In this document: in pieces, positions 16,591 through 25,011 of the stretch
Numbering within the stretch: the stretch's first letter is position 1
Layout of the letters: the number at the start of each line of letters is the position of its first letter
Assembly (NCBI RefSeq): GCF_015704865.1
Contig: NZ_JADQTO010000025.1
Coordinates: 1-59,665 of the forward strand
Direction: 5' to 3'
Length of the DNA stretch: 59,665 nucleotides
From: Actinoplanes aureus
Lineage (GTDB): Bacteria; Actinomycetota; Actinomycetes; Mycobacteriales; Micromonosporaceae
The notes under the pieces: generated by a model
The model's database searches: none
Told to the model about the DNA's origin: nothing
The model's input: the letters and a program-made list of their open reading frames with translations, nothing else
Position numbers and translations under genes: made by a program

Positions 16591-17212
16591 GGTGTCCGGA
16601 CCGGCATACCTTCGCGGGCTGCTCCTGCTCGCGCTGGTGGCCGGTGGCCTGGCCGGGCTGGCCGGAGCCCAGCCGTCGGGAGCCCTGTCCGCCCCCGGGC
16701 CCGAGCCCGCGCCCCAGGTGACCGGGCCGATCGCGGCGGACCGGTTCCGATCGGAGAGCGACTACGCGGAGGTGGCGCTGCCGGTGCGGCTGCGGATCCC
16801 GGAGCTGCGGGTGCAGAGCGAGCTGGAACGGCTCGGCCTGCAATCCGACGGCGCCGTCGCGGTGCCGAAGGACCCGCACGTGGCGGGCTGGTACGAGCAC
16901 GGACCCCGCCCCGGTCAGCCCGGCCCCGCCGTGATCCTGGGCCACGTCGACTCCAAGGCCGGCCCGGGGATCTTCGCGTCGCTGGCCGGCGCCCCGGTCG
17001 GGACCCAGGTCCGGGTGGATCGCGCCGACGGCAGCACGGTCACCTTCCGGATCACCCGGATCTCCCGGGTGCCGAAGGACGAGTTCCCGACCGACCTGGT
17101 GTACGCGCCCACCCTCGACGCCACCCTGCGGCTGGTCACCTGCGGCGGCGGTTTCGACCGGAGCAGAGGGAGCTATCGCGACAATGTCATCGCGTACGCC
17201 GAACCGGTCTAG
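16580..17212 (+). CDS. class F sortase
   Basis: 210-residue membrane-anchored transpeptidase with one N-terminal hydrophobic helix (LLLLALVAGGLAGLAGA). The catalytic triad is His122 (ILGHVDS), Cys188 (LVTCGGGF) and a late Arg (Arg200 in SYRDNVIAYA), the arrangement of actinobacterial class F sortases. GTG 16580 is favoured (11-bp overlap with the upstream gene); GTG 16592, directly after that stop, is also possible. No LPXTG-type substrate is encoded in the trio, so the partner protein is elsewhere or recognised differently. The downstream vWA-like gene overlaps by 29 bp. Confidence 0.88.
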   Translation: MVGEVSGPAYLRGLLLLALVAGGLAGLAGAQPSGALSAPGPEPAPQVTGPIAADRFRSESDYAEVALPVRLRIPELRVQSELERLGLQSDGAVAVPKDPHVAGWYEHGPRPGQPGPAVILGHVDSKAGPGIFASLAGAPVGTQVRVDRADGSTVTFRITRISRVPKDEFPTDLVYAPTLDATLRLVTCGGGFDRSRGSYRDNVIAYAEPV

Positions 17213-18356
17213 CCTCGCGGCCCTCCTGCTCGCCTCGCTCGCCGTCCCGGCCGCGGCTCCGGCCGCGTTGCCTCTTCCGGTGGTCGCGACGGTCACCGTC
17301 GGGGCGGAGACCACCGTCGTGGTCGACCTGAGCTCCCGGCCACCGGCTGCGGGAAGCACCGCCACGATCACCCATGACGGCGCCACCCGGCCGGCAGATC
17401 TGGAGCCGGTGGTCGCTGACGGGCTCGCGGTGACCCTGGTCGTCGACGCCACCACGGAGGGTGCCGCCACCCTGCCCGCCTGGCTCAGCGCCGCCGCCCG
17501 GTTCATGCTCGCCGCGCCCGCCACCACCCAGGCCGTGATCATTCCGGACCGGGCGCCGGTGGCGGTGCTCGGACCGGCGCAACGCGGGCCGTTCGGCATC
17601 GTCCGTTCGCTGAACTCGGTACGCGCCGGCGGTGAGCGGGACACCGCCGCCGCGCTGGAGCTCGCCGAGCGGCAGTTCCCGGACGTGCCGGCCGGCCGGA
17701 GGGTGGTGCTGCTGTATACGACGGCGGCCGATGCGGGGGTCACGAGCGCGGACCGGCTGGCCGCCCGCTACCGGGCCGCCGGGACGATCCTGGTGGTGGT
17801 CGGACCCGCGGCCGCCGGAACCTACTGGTCGGCCGCCGCGACCGGCACCGGCGGGTTCTTCGCACCGGCCGGTGATCCGGTGGTGGTCCCGGCGCTGGAC
17901 CAGGTGGAGACGACGCTCAGCGGGCGCTATCTGGTGCGCTTCCCGACCCCGCCGGACCTGCCGGCCCGGGTGGTGGTCAGTGTGGACACCGGCGAGCCGA
18001 CGTTCACCGGCGAGGTCGTGGTCGCGGAGCGGCCCGGGACGTCGTCGCGGCCGGGATGGCTCTGGCTGGCGGCAGCCGTCGCCGGTCTGGCCCTGCTGCT
18101 GGGTGCGGTCGTCCTGGTGGCACGGCGAGCGTCCGGCCGGCGCGCGCCCGCGATCGCCGCGGCATACCGCCCGCTCAGCGTCAGTGATCTGGACCGGCCG
18201 GCGAACAGCGACCTGGAGGGCACCGCTGACCGGCCGATGAAGGGCGCCTTCGGTGCCGGGCCGCGCTCGCCGAACCCGATGTCCCCACCGGCCCGGGGTC
18301 GCGCGGTGGTGCCCGGAGCGGGAGTCCACCCCGACGACGGATCACCAGCGAATTGA
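17184..18356 (+). CDS. exported vWA-like single-pass membrane protein
   Basis: 390 residues with an N-terminal signal sequence (LAALLLASLAVPAAAPAA). A domain with alternating hydrophobic strands and helices resembles a von Willebrand A fold (LAVTLVVDATTEG, RRVVLLYTTAADAG, TILVVVGPAA) but lacks an intact DxSxS metal site. One helix follows (WLWLAAAVAGLALLLGAVVLV, about residues 295-315), then a proline-rich cytoplasmic tail. ATG 17184 overlaps the sortase end, making three consecutive coupled genes with the duplicated secreted protein. It may act as the scaffold or surface partner of that system, which is inference. Confidence 0.7.
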   Translation: MSSRTPNRSSLAALLLASLAVPAAAPAALPLPVVATVTVGAETTVVVDLSSRPPAAGSTATITHDGATRPADLEPVVADGLAVTLVVDATTEGAATLPAWLSAAARFMLAAPATTQAVIIPDRAPVAVLGPAQRGPFGIVRSLNSVRAGGERDTAAALELAERQFPDVPAGRRVVLLYTTAADAGVTSADRLAARYRAAGTILVVVGPAAAGTYWSAAATGTGGFFAPAGDPVVVPALDQVETTLSGRYLVRFPTPPDLPARVVVSVDTGEPTFTGEVVVAERPGTSSRPGWLWLAAAVAGLALLLGAVVLVARRASGRRAPAIAAAYRPLSVSDLDRPANSDLEGTADRPMKGAFGAGPRSPNPMSPPARGRAVVPGAGVHPDDGSPAN

Positions 18357-18373
18357 TTCCTTACGATCGATGG

Positions 18374-19144
18374 ATGCTGGAGGTCCGAGGGCTCACCCAC
18401 ACCTATCCCGACGGGCACGTGGCGATCCGTGCCGTCGATCTACGGGTCGAGGAGGGCACGCTGGTCAGCATCGTCGGACCGTCCGGGTGCGGTAAGTCGA
18501 CGCTGCTGCGCTGTGTGGCCGGGCTGCAACGGCCGGCGGACGGTGAGATCCGGCTGGACGGCGAGCCGATCGACGGTGTGCCGGACGGGCTGGCGGTGGT
18601 GTTCCAGGACTACAGCCGATCGCTCTATCCGTGGCTGACCGTCCGGGACAACGTGGCACTTCCGCTGCGCCGGCGTGGAATGGCCCGGGCGCAGCGGCGG
18701 GCGGCGGCAGCGGACGCGCTCGAGTCGGTGGGGCTGGGGCAGTCGGCGGGTAAGCATCCGTGGCAGCTGTCCGGCGGGATGCAGCAGCGGGTGTCGATCG
18801 CGCGGGCGCTGGCTTTCCGGCCGAGGCTGCTGCTGATGGACGAGCCGTTCGGGTCGGTGGACGCGCAGACCCGCGAGGAGCTGGAGGATCTGCTGCTGGC
18901 GATCCGCGGGCGGTTCGGGATGACGATCCTGCTGGTCACGCACGACATCGACGAGAGCGTGTACGTGGGTGACCGGGTGGTGGTGTTCGGCGGGTCGCCG
19001 GGTGGGGTGCGCGCCGACCTGCCGGTGCCGCTGCCGAGCCCGCGGGAGCAGATCGCCACGCGGGAGTCGCCGGAGTTCGTGGCGCTGCGCTCGGAGGTGG
19101 GGCGGCTGGTACGCGGCAAGGGTTCAGTAGAGCGCACCGCCTGA
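18374..19144 (+). CDS. ABC transporter ATPase, nitrate/sulfonate/taurine type
   Basis: 256-residue cytoplasmic ATPase. Walker A GPSGCGKST, Q-loop FQDYSRSLYPW, signature LSGGMQQR, Walker B LLLMDEPFG with the D-loop SVDAQTR, and H-loop VTHDIDE. The Y-P-W after the Q-loop is typical of SsuB/TauB/NrtD proteins. ATG 18374 is chosen over a TTG 21 nt upstream because the domain starts right there (MLEVRGLTHTYPDG). It lies on the plus strand and overlaps the convergent ThDP-enzyme gene by 21 bp. The matching permeases and binding protein are on the minus strand just beyond, so the transporter is encoded by two facing transcripts. Confidence 0.92.
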   Translation: MLEVRGLTHTYPDGHVAIRAVDLRVEEGTLVSIVGPSGCGKSTLLRCVAGLQRPADGEIRLDGEPIDGVPDGLAVVFQDYSRSLYPWLTVRDNVALPLRRRGMARAQRRAAAADALESVGLGQSAGKHPWQLSGGMQQRVSIARALAFRPRLLLMDEPFGSVDAQTREELEDLLLAIRGRFGMTILLVTHDIDESVYVGDRVVVFGGSPGGVRADLPVPLPSPREQIATRESPEFVALRSEVGRLVRGKGSVERTA

Positions 19145-20677
19145 CGTGGTGACCTCGACGTCCACCAGATAGGGGCCGTCGTGCGACAGCGCCTTGCGCA
19201 GGTCCGCGGCCCGTGTCACCCGTTCGCCCTCGCAGCCGAAACCGCGGGCCAGCGAGACCAGATCCAGATCGGGCAGGGCCACCCCCGGCAGCGAGGTGAC
19301 GCCGATCCGGCGGCCCAGCGCGGACACCGCCTCGTAACCGCGGTTGTTCAGCACGATCACGGTGAGCGGTGCCCGGCGCCGGGCCGCCGTCCAGAGCGCC
19401 TGGATCGAGTAGAGGCTGGAACCGTCGCCGACCACACAGATCACCCGTTCACCGGCGAGTGCCCGCCCGACCGCGACCGGCAGGCCCCAGCCGAGTGCAC
19501 CGCTACCGGTGGTCAGGTAGCTGTTCGGGCGCGTGATCGGGATCTGCTCGTGCAGGGTGTCCTTGTGCGAGGGCGCCTCCTCCACCAGCACCGACTCCAT
19601 CGGGTGCAGACAGGCCAGCACGGCCGCGGCGGTGAGCGGATCCGCCAGGGCGGGAGCGGGTGGCCGGGAGCGTACGGGCGGTGCCGGCCGGGCCGCGGGC
19701 CTGACCTGCCGGACCAGTGCGGCGACTCCGGCCCGCACGGTGGTCAGCACCGAGGTGCCGGCCGCTGCCCAGGCGGCCGCCGCCGGGTCGCAGTCCAGGT
19801 GGAACAGGCGGGTGCCGGCGGCGACGACCGGCCCTTCGGTGTGCACGTGGTAGGTGAAGACCGGAGCGCCGACCACCAGCACCACGTCGTTGCCGCCGAG
19901 CAGCGACGCGATCGACGACCGGACCGGCGGCAGATAGCCCTGGAAGAGCGGATGATCCTCGGGGAACGCGGCCCGGCTCGGCATCGGCGCCGCCCACACG
20001 GCCGCCCGCAGTTTCTCGGCGAGCGCGACGATCTCCGCCCACGCCCCGTCCTCGTCGATGCCGGGGCCGGCGACGATGGCCGGCGTGCGGGCACTGTCCA
20101 AGGCGTCGGCAACGAGACGCAGCGCCGAGGGTGAGGCGGTGAAGTCGGAGTGCACCGATCGTTGCGGCACCGGATCCGCCGGGGCATCCCAGTCGTCCTC
20201 CGGGACCGAGAGGAAGACCGGGCCGCGGGGCGGGGCGAGTGTCACGCGTACGGCCTCGGCCAGGGCGGTGGGTACGGCCGCCGCGCGCTCCGGCTGGTGA
20301 CTCCATTTGACGTACGGCCGGGGGAAGGTGGCCGGCTCGTCGGCGGAGAGGAACGGCCTGGTCGGCAGCATCGCCCTGGTCTGCTGCCCGGCCACCACGA
20401 TCAGCGGCACCCGATCCCGGTACGCGTTGAACACCGCGCCCAGCGCGTGCCCGACCCCACCCGCCGAATGCAGGCTGACCAGCGCGGGCCCGCCGGTGGC
20501 GATGGCGTACCCGGCGGCCACGCCGACCGCCGACGACTCCTGGAGTGCCAGCACGTAGTCGAAGTCGTCCGGCCAGTCCCGCAGCATGCGCAGCTCGGTC
20601 GAGCCGGGATTGCCGAACCACCTGGTCAGGCCGGCGTCCCGGCACACGTCGAAGAACGTCTCGCGGACCGTGCTCAT
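19124..20677 (-). CDS. ThDP-dependent decarboxylase, benzoylformate decarboxylase-like
   Basis: 517 residues of the POX/PDC fold with PYR, central and PP domains. Residues match Pseudomonas putida benzoylformate decarboxylase numbering closely: Ser26 (GNPGSTEL), Glu47 (LALQES, cofactor activation) and His70 (LHSAGG). His277 lies in VFTYH, corresponding to BFD His281. The ThDP/Mg motif is GDGSSLYSIQALW...NN. This predicts decarboxylation of an aromatic 2-oxo acid to an aldehyde and CO2; a related oxalyl-CoA or acetolactate-type role is less likely. ATG 20677 overlaps the upstream permease stop (ATGA), so the enzyme is co-expressed with an ABC importer, suggesting that it acts on the imported compound. 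Confidence 0.85.
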   Translation of the reverse strand: MSTVRETFFDVCRDAGLTRWFGNPGSTELRMLRDWPDDFDYVLALQESSAVGVAAGYAIATGGPALVSLHSAGGVGHALGAVFNAYRDRVPLIVVAGQQTRAMLPTRPFLSADEPATFPRPYVKWSHQPERAAAVPTALAEAVRVTLAPPRGPVFLSVPEDDWDAPADPVPQRSVHSDFTASPSALRLVADALDSARTPAIVAGPGIDEDGAWAEIVALAEKLRAAVWAAPMPSRAAFPEDHPLFQGYLPPVRSSIASLLGGNDVVLVVGAPVFTYHVHTEGPVVAAGTRLFHLDCDPAAAAWAAAGTSVLTTVRAGVAALVRQVRPAARPAPPVRSRPPAPALADPLTAAAVLACLHPMESVLVEEAPSHKDTLHEQIPITRPNSYLTTGSGALGWGLPVAVGRALAGERVICVVGDGSSLYSIQALWTAARRRAPLTVIVLNNRGYEAVSALGRRIGVTSLPGVALPDLDLVSLARGFGCEGERVTRAADLRKALSHDGPYLVDVEVTTSGGALY

Positions 20678-21453
20678 GTGTCGGACCTCCAGGCGAGCAC
20701 CCGCCGCTCCACCGCCTGGAGCAGGGCGTTGAGCAGGTATCCGAGGACGCCGAGCAGCACGATCGCCGCCCAGACGGTCTCGTAGTCGAATCGGGTCGTG
20801 GCCTCCTGCAGCCGGAAGCCGATGCCGTCGGCCGCGCCGGGCTGCAACTCGGAGAAGACCATCAGGATCAGGGACAGGGAGAGGGCCAGCCGTAGCCCGG
20901 CGAAGAGTTTCGGCAGCGTGGCCGGCAGGATGACGAACCCGAGGCGTTCCGCGGCGGTCAGCCGGAACGCGCGCGCGGTCTCGATCTGTAGCGGTTCCAC
21001 GGTGCGGGCGCCGTCGGCGGTGTTGAGCAGCACCGGCCACAGCACGCTGAAGACGATCGACGCGACCTGCATGGCCGGCCCGAGCGAGAACAGCACGATG
21101 AAGACCGGGACCAGGGTGGGTGGCGGTATGGCCCGGAAGAACTGGAGCACCGGATCGAGCAGCTCGTAGGCCCACCGGGACCGGCCGATCGCGATGCCCA
21201 GGACGGCGCCGGCCAGCGAGCCGAGCAGGAAGCCCAGCCCGAGCCGGGCCAGGCTGGGCAGCACGTCGGTGGTGAGCGCGCCGGCGCGGAACAGGTCCAG
21301 CAGCTGCCGCAGGATCGTCGAGGGCGGCGGGAAGAACGGATCCGTGGCGGCCGAGGCGGCGAGCTGCCAGGCGAGCAGGCAGCCGAGGAAGACCAGCCAG
21401 CGTTGCAGGAAGCGGTTCAGGGCACCCGGGCGGCCGCGTCGCGAGAGGATCAT
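20674..21453 (-). CDS. ABC transporter permease (SsuC/TauC-like), downstream copy
   Basis: 259-residue BPD_transp_1 permease with about six helices. The coupling EAA-type segment is ETARAFRLTAAERLGFVILPATLPKLFAGLRLA. ATG 21453 is the start because it overlaps the upstream permease stop (ATGA). It is homologous to the second permease, so the channel is probably a heterodimer. It is followed without gap by the decarboxylase gene. Confidence 0.9.
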   Translation of the reverse strand: MILSRRGRPGALNRFLQRWLVFLGCLLAWQLAASAATDPFFPPPSTILRQLLDLFRAGALTTDVLPSLARLGLGFLLGSLAGAVLGIAIGRSRWAYELLDPVLQFFRAIPPPTLVPVFIVLFSLGPAMQVASIVFSVLWPVLLNTADGARTVEPLQIETARAFRLTAAERLGFVILPATLPKLFAGLRLALSLSLILMVFSELQPGAADGIGFRLQEATTRFDYETVWAAIVLLGVLGYLLNALLQAVERRVLAWRSDT

Positions 21454-22208
21454 CGGTACGCCCACCGGAACATTCGCCGCTCGCCCTGCCAGAGCAGGCC
21501 GTTGATGGTCAGCCCGAGTGCGCCGGCCCAGACCGTGGCCGCCAGGGTGTCGTCGATGCCGCCCGGATAGTTCGAGGCCTGGGCGATGAAGATGCCGATG
21601 CCCGAACCGAACCCGCCGAACATCTCCGCGGTCACCGCCAGGATCAGCGCGACCGCGGCGGCCATCCGCACGCCGGTGGCGACGAACGGCGCGGTGGCCG
21701 GCAACGAGACCATCAGCAGGACGGCGATCCGGCCGAACCCGAACGCCCGCAACGTCTCCTTCGCGAGCGGGTCGACTTCGCGCAGCCCGTAGATCGTGTT
21801 GAACAGGATCGGCCAGACCGAGGCGTACACGATCACCGTGAGCCGCATCTCCAGGCCGGTGCCGAGCAGCATCGCGACGAGCGGGATGAGCGCCACCGAC
21901 GGGATCGGCCGGAGGAACTCGACGATCGTGGTGACGGCCCGGGACACCGCCGGGATGGTGCCCAGGACCAGGCCGAGCGGAACGGCGATGCCGATCGCGA
22001 TGAGCAGGCCGAGGGCCCAGGCAGTGAGGGTGGCGGTCACGTCCGCGCGGAAGAGCGGGTCGAACGCCAGCTCGCCGGCCCGGGCGAGGATCACCGAGGC
22101 CGGCGGCAGGAAGTCCCGGTGCACGATGCCGGCCCGGCCCAGCGCCTCGCTCGCCGTGATCACCAGGGCGATCCCGGCCGCACCGCGCGCGACGGTGGCC
22201 AGACGCAT
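21450..22208 (-). CDS. ABC transporter permease (SsuC/TauC-like), upstream copy
   Basis: 252-residue inner-membrane permease with multiple helices (ALGLLIAIGIAVPLGLVLG, VALIPLVAMLLGTGLEMRL) and the coupling loop KETLRAFGFGRIAVLLMVSLP followed by ATAPFVATGVRMA. ATG 22208 is one nucleotide after the stop of the binding-protein gene, so the two are translationally coupled. Two different permease genes rather than one are less usual for this importer class. Confidence 0.9.
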   Translation of the reverse strand: MRLATVARGAAGIALVITASEALGRAGIVHRDFLPPASVILARAGELAFDPLFRADVTATLTAWALGLLIAIGIAVPLGLVLGTIPAVSRAVTTIVEFLRPIPSVALIPLVAMLLGTGLEMRLTVIVYASVWPILFNTIYGLREVDPLAKETLRAFGFGRIAVLLMVSLPATAPFVATGVRMAAAVALILAVTAEMFGGFGSGIGIFIAQASNYPGGIDDTLAATVWAGALGLTINGLLWQGERRMFRWAYR

Positions 22209-22209
22209 G

Positions 22210-23178
22210 TCAGGACGGCTGGAACACGATCGTGCCGGCGTCGATCTTGTTGGTCAGGCGTTTCTGCTCAACCATCAGGTCGATCAGCTGCTGCATCCGT
22301 TCGGCGCTGGCCGAGGTGCCGAAGGCCGGCATGGTCATCGCCTTCGCCACGGCCGGGTCGATGCCGCGCGCGTACGTCGGCAGGATCGCCTCGACCCGCG
22401 CCCGGTCGGCGGCGATCAGCGAGGCCTTCTGGATCGCCCGCTGGAAGGCGGCGGCGGTCCGCGGATTCTGCCTCGTCCAGGTGTCCAGCGAGAAGTAGCC
22501 GTCCAGCGGGAGGTCGGTGGCGGGCACCGCGCCGCCGTCGGCGACCATCCGGGCGCCGAGTTTGCGGATCGTGTCGGTGAGGAACGGCTCCTGGGTATGT
22601 ATGGCGTCCAGGTCGCCCTTCTGCATGGTGGCCGCCATCTGCGGGAAGACCACCTGCCGGTATCGCAGCTTCGCCGGATCGACCCCGCCGGCTGCGGCGA
22701 TCGCGTCGAAGGTGATCGCCTGGATGTTGTTGAGCACGTGCACCGAGAGGCTGCGCCCTTCCAGACCCTTCATGTCGGTGATCGGCGAGTCCGGCATCAC
22801 CAGCACGCCCATGAACTTCGGCGTGAGCCGGCTGCCCTCGGCGACCAGATTGATCCGCAGGTCGCCTTTGTCGTGCCCGAGCAGCATCGACGCGTTATTG
22901 GCGAACACCACGTCGACGTCGCCGGTCTTCAGCGCCGGATAGGCCTGGGTGCTCTGCTGCACCGGCTGGGTGCGCACGGTCAGGCCTTCGGCCTCGAAGA
23001 GCTTCTCCTGCACGGCGATGTAATAGGGCGCGTTGACCACCAGCGCCAGCATCGCGACGTTGATGGTGGACTTCTCCAGGCCGTTGCCGCCCTGGTCCGA
23101 CGCGGTGTCGTCGCCGCAGGCGGCCGCCAGGGCGGCGAGGAGAACAAGCACGAGCGAGAGCTTTCCGGTCCGGCTCAT
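22210..23178 (-). CDS. ABC transporter substrate-binding lipoprotein (NMT1/TauA-like)
   Basis: 322 residues. Signal peptide with lipobox LAAC (Cys21) after a hydrophobic core, so it is membrane-anchored outside the cell. The mature protein has the NMT1/SsuA-type fold: INVAMLALVVNAPYYIAVQEKLF, DVVFANNASMLLGHDKG, LEGRSLSVHVLNN. Ligands of this family include sulfonates, nitrate, thiamine precursors and aromatic acids. The exact ligand is not readable, but coupling to a benzoylformate-decarboxylase-like gene points to an aromatic acid. ATG 23178 is chosen because it starts the signal peptide. Confidence 0.88.
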   Translation of the reverse strand: MSRTGKLSLVLVLLAALAAACGDDTASDQGGNGLEKSTINVAMLALVVNAPYYIAVQEKLFEAEGLTVRTQPVQQSTQAYPALKTGDVDVVFANNASMLLGHDKGDLRINLVAEGSRLTPKFMGVLVMPDSPITDMKGLEGRSLSVHVLNNIQAITFDAIAAAGGVDPAKLRYRQVVFPQMAATMQKGDLDAIHTQEPFLTDTIRKLGARMVADGGAVPATDLPLDGYFSLDTWTRQNPRTAAAFQRAIQKASLIAADRARVEAILPTYARGIDPAVAKAMTMPAFGTSASAERMQQLIDLMVEQKRLTNKIDAGTIVFQPS

Positions 23179-23248
23179 GCAGGCACCATATCGGAGTTTA
23201 TCGATCTTTGAATCGTACGATTCCGGCATGGTCACCGGACTACGACGC

Positions 23249-23302
23249 GACCACCTGCCCGGTTCCGGCCGCAGCGCGGCCGCCGGGCCCGGGCAGGTGG
23301 TC
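23249..23302 (-). terminator. long nested hairpin terminator
   Basis: A perfect 14-bp outer stem (GACCACCTGCCCGG / CCGGGCAGGTGGTC) encloses an inner 7-bp stem (CGGCCGC / GCGGCCG). It begins 9 nt after the stop of the CocE-type hydrolase gene and should separate it from the ABC operon promoter at 23179-23248. Confidence 0.8.
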
Positions 23303-23310
23303 ACCCTCGG

Positions 23311-24876
23311 CTACCGCAGCGGAACGTCCAGGTAGGACCCGCCGCCCACGGTGATCGCATCGCCGGACGCGTTCTCCTCGTAGTAGAGCGGGTCGACCGT
23401 GTCGATCACCAGCGTCAGCGAGTGCCCGGCCGGCAGGTCGTACGCGGTGGCCGGCAACCTCAGGTCGACGTCGCGTGAGCCGCCGCCGCTGAGCCAGGTG
23501 GCCGGCGCGTGGGTGATCAGCTTGGCGTTGCCGACCGCGTCCAGGTCGTACAGGTAGGCCACCACGGTGCCTTTGGACTCGGCGCCGGACAGTTCCAGGT
23601 GCAGCTTGGCGGATCCGCGGATCTTCTGGACCGTGGACGGGCGCTCGGCGGCCCAGACACCGGCCTTGCCCCGGTCCACGAACGGCAGCCAGATCTTCGG
23701 CTGCTCACCGGTGATCGCGGCCGCGCCGTTGGTGATCAGCACGATCCCGCCGCCGGCGACGGTGTCCTTGTCGGTGGGGATGCTCTTGGTCCAGCCGCTG
23801 CTCGGGTTGCCGCCGAGCAGGCCGGTGCCGTCCAGCAGGCGGATCCGGCCGAGGCCGTAGCGGCGGTCGGTGCCGGTCAGCGCCGACCAGTCCGGGTAGG
23901 ACTCGTACGAGGCGTTGAGCGGCTTGACCTGGACCGGGTTCGGACCGGTGGAGCCGGTTCCCTTGAGGTGCTGGTCGAGCCACGCGTACAGGCTGGTCCA
24001 GACGTCGTTGGGCAGGCCCAGCACGCCGGTGAGCTCGGCGATGGCGTGGTCGCCGGGCCGCAGTTCGAGGCGCTTGGGCGTGGTCAGCCGGCCGTAGAAG
24101 TCGACCATCTGGTTCGGCGGGAAGAACGTGTCGCCCCAGGCGTTGGCGATCAGCACGGCCGGGCGGTTGGCGTTGATGGCGTCGACGTAGCTGGTGGCGG
24201 AGCGTACCTTCGCCCAGGCCATCACCTCGGCCACGTCACGGTTGGCGTTGAAGTCGGCCATCTTGTCGGTCAGGTCCGCGCTGGGCTTGCCGACGATCTG
24301 CGCGGCCAGTTCGAGCAGGCCGGCCGACTGGCGGTGCCGGGTCGAGTCGGCGTACAGCGAGTAGACCAGGTCGGTCCAGCCGCTGAGCACCCCGACGGCG
24401 CGGATCCGCGGGTCGAAGGCCGAGCCGAGCAGGCTGATCCCGGCACCGTACGAGATGCCGGCCGCCCCGATCCGGGCCGGGTCCGCCGCGGTGTTCGCGA
24501 TCGTCCAGTCCACCACCTTGGACAGGTCCGCCATGTCCTTCGGCCCGGCCGTGTCGATCTCGCCGCCGGAGAGCCACCAGCCCCGGGGTGTGTACGAGAC
24601 GACCACGTACCCGCGCCCGGCGAGCACCTTGGCCTGAGCGAGGTACTCCAGGTCGTTGAGGCCCCAGCTGGACGGCAGGACGACCGCCGGATGTCGGCCG
24701 GCGGTGGCCGGGCCGATCACGTTGGCCTTGAGTATCACGCCGTCGCCGCCGGTGATGTCGACGGCTTTGAATCCGGTGGTGGCCACGGCGGCCTGCGCGG
24801 GCCCGGCGATTCCGATCAATGTGGTGGCCGCCAGGAGCAGGGCGGCGAGCAGCGTGAACCAACGGCGAGGCGCCAT
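23311..24876 (-). CDS. secreted CocE/NonD-family (X-Pro dipeptidyl-peptidase-type) hydrolase
   Basis: 521 residues with a Sec signal peptide (RRWFTLLAALLLAATTLIGIAGPAQA). The alpha/beta-hydrolase core has the nucleophile elbow GISYGAGIS, the later acid/base region PGDHA and the N-terminal VVLPSSWGLN oxyanion area. The C-terminal jelly-roll typical of CocE/PepX proteins ends with LPATAYDLPAGHSLTLVIDTVD. The likely role is hydrolysis of esters or X-Pro peptides outside the cell. The start at ATG 24876 has GAGGAG 6 nt upstream. It is divergent from a TetR gene with a palindromic operator between, so it is a likely target of that regulator. Confidence 0.88.
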   Translation of the reverse strand: MAPRRWFTLLAALLLAATTLIGIAGPAQAAVATTGFKAVDITGGDGVILKANVIGPATAGRHPAVVLPSSWGLNDLEYLAQAKVLAGRGYVVVSYTPRGWWLSGGEIDTAGPKDMADLSKVVDWTIANTAADPARIGAAGISYGAGISLLGSAFDPRIRAVGVLSGWTDLVYSLYADSTRHRQSAGLLELAAQIVGKPSADLTDKMADFNANRDVAEVMAWAKVRSATSYVDAINANRPAVLIANAWGDTFFPPNQMVDFYGRLTTPKRLELRPGDHAIAELTGVLGLPNDVWTSLYAWLDQHLKGTGSTGPNPVQVKPLNASYESYPDWSALTGTDRRYGLGRIRLLDGTGLLGGNPSSGWTKSIPTDKDTVAGGGIVLITNGAAAITGEQPKIWLPFVDRGKAGVWAAERPSTVQKIRGSAKLHLELSGAESKGTVVAYLYDLDAVGNAKLITHAPATWLSGGGSRDVDLRLPATAYDLPAGHSLTLVIDTVDPLYYEENASGDAITVGGGSYLDVPLR

Positions 24877-24971
24877 GCGCACTCCTCGGGAATGGACGGA
24901 TGTGAATATGGCGACGCGTCGTGGCGGCAGCGTAGGAAGCGGTTCCGAGAATTTGAAGATGGTGACATTCT

Positions 24972-25002
24972 CGTTACCGACTAGTAACGTGACTCGTCGG
25001 TA
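24972..25002. promoter_or_regulatory. palindromic operator between CocE hydrolase and TetR genes
   Basis: CGTTAC-CGACTA-GTAACG (24972-24989) is a perfect 6-bp-arm palindrome. It overlaps a second inverted repeat, TACCGAC...GTCGGTA (24975-25002). The site lies just upstream of the TetR ribosome-binding site and within the divergent promoter region, the usual place for an autoregulating TetR repressor. Confidence 0.65.
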
Positions 25003-25011
25003 GCCAAGGGG

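Noticed and set aside
20678..21175. N-terminal extension of the ThDP enzyme
   Set aside because: The open frame continues upstream only as antisense-like sequence inside the permease gene; the ATGA junction and exact match to BFD numbering fix the start at 20677.
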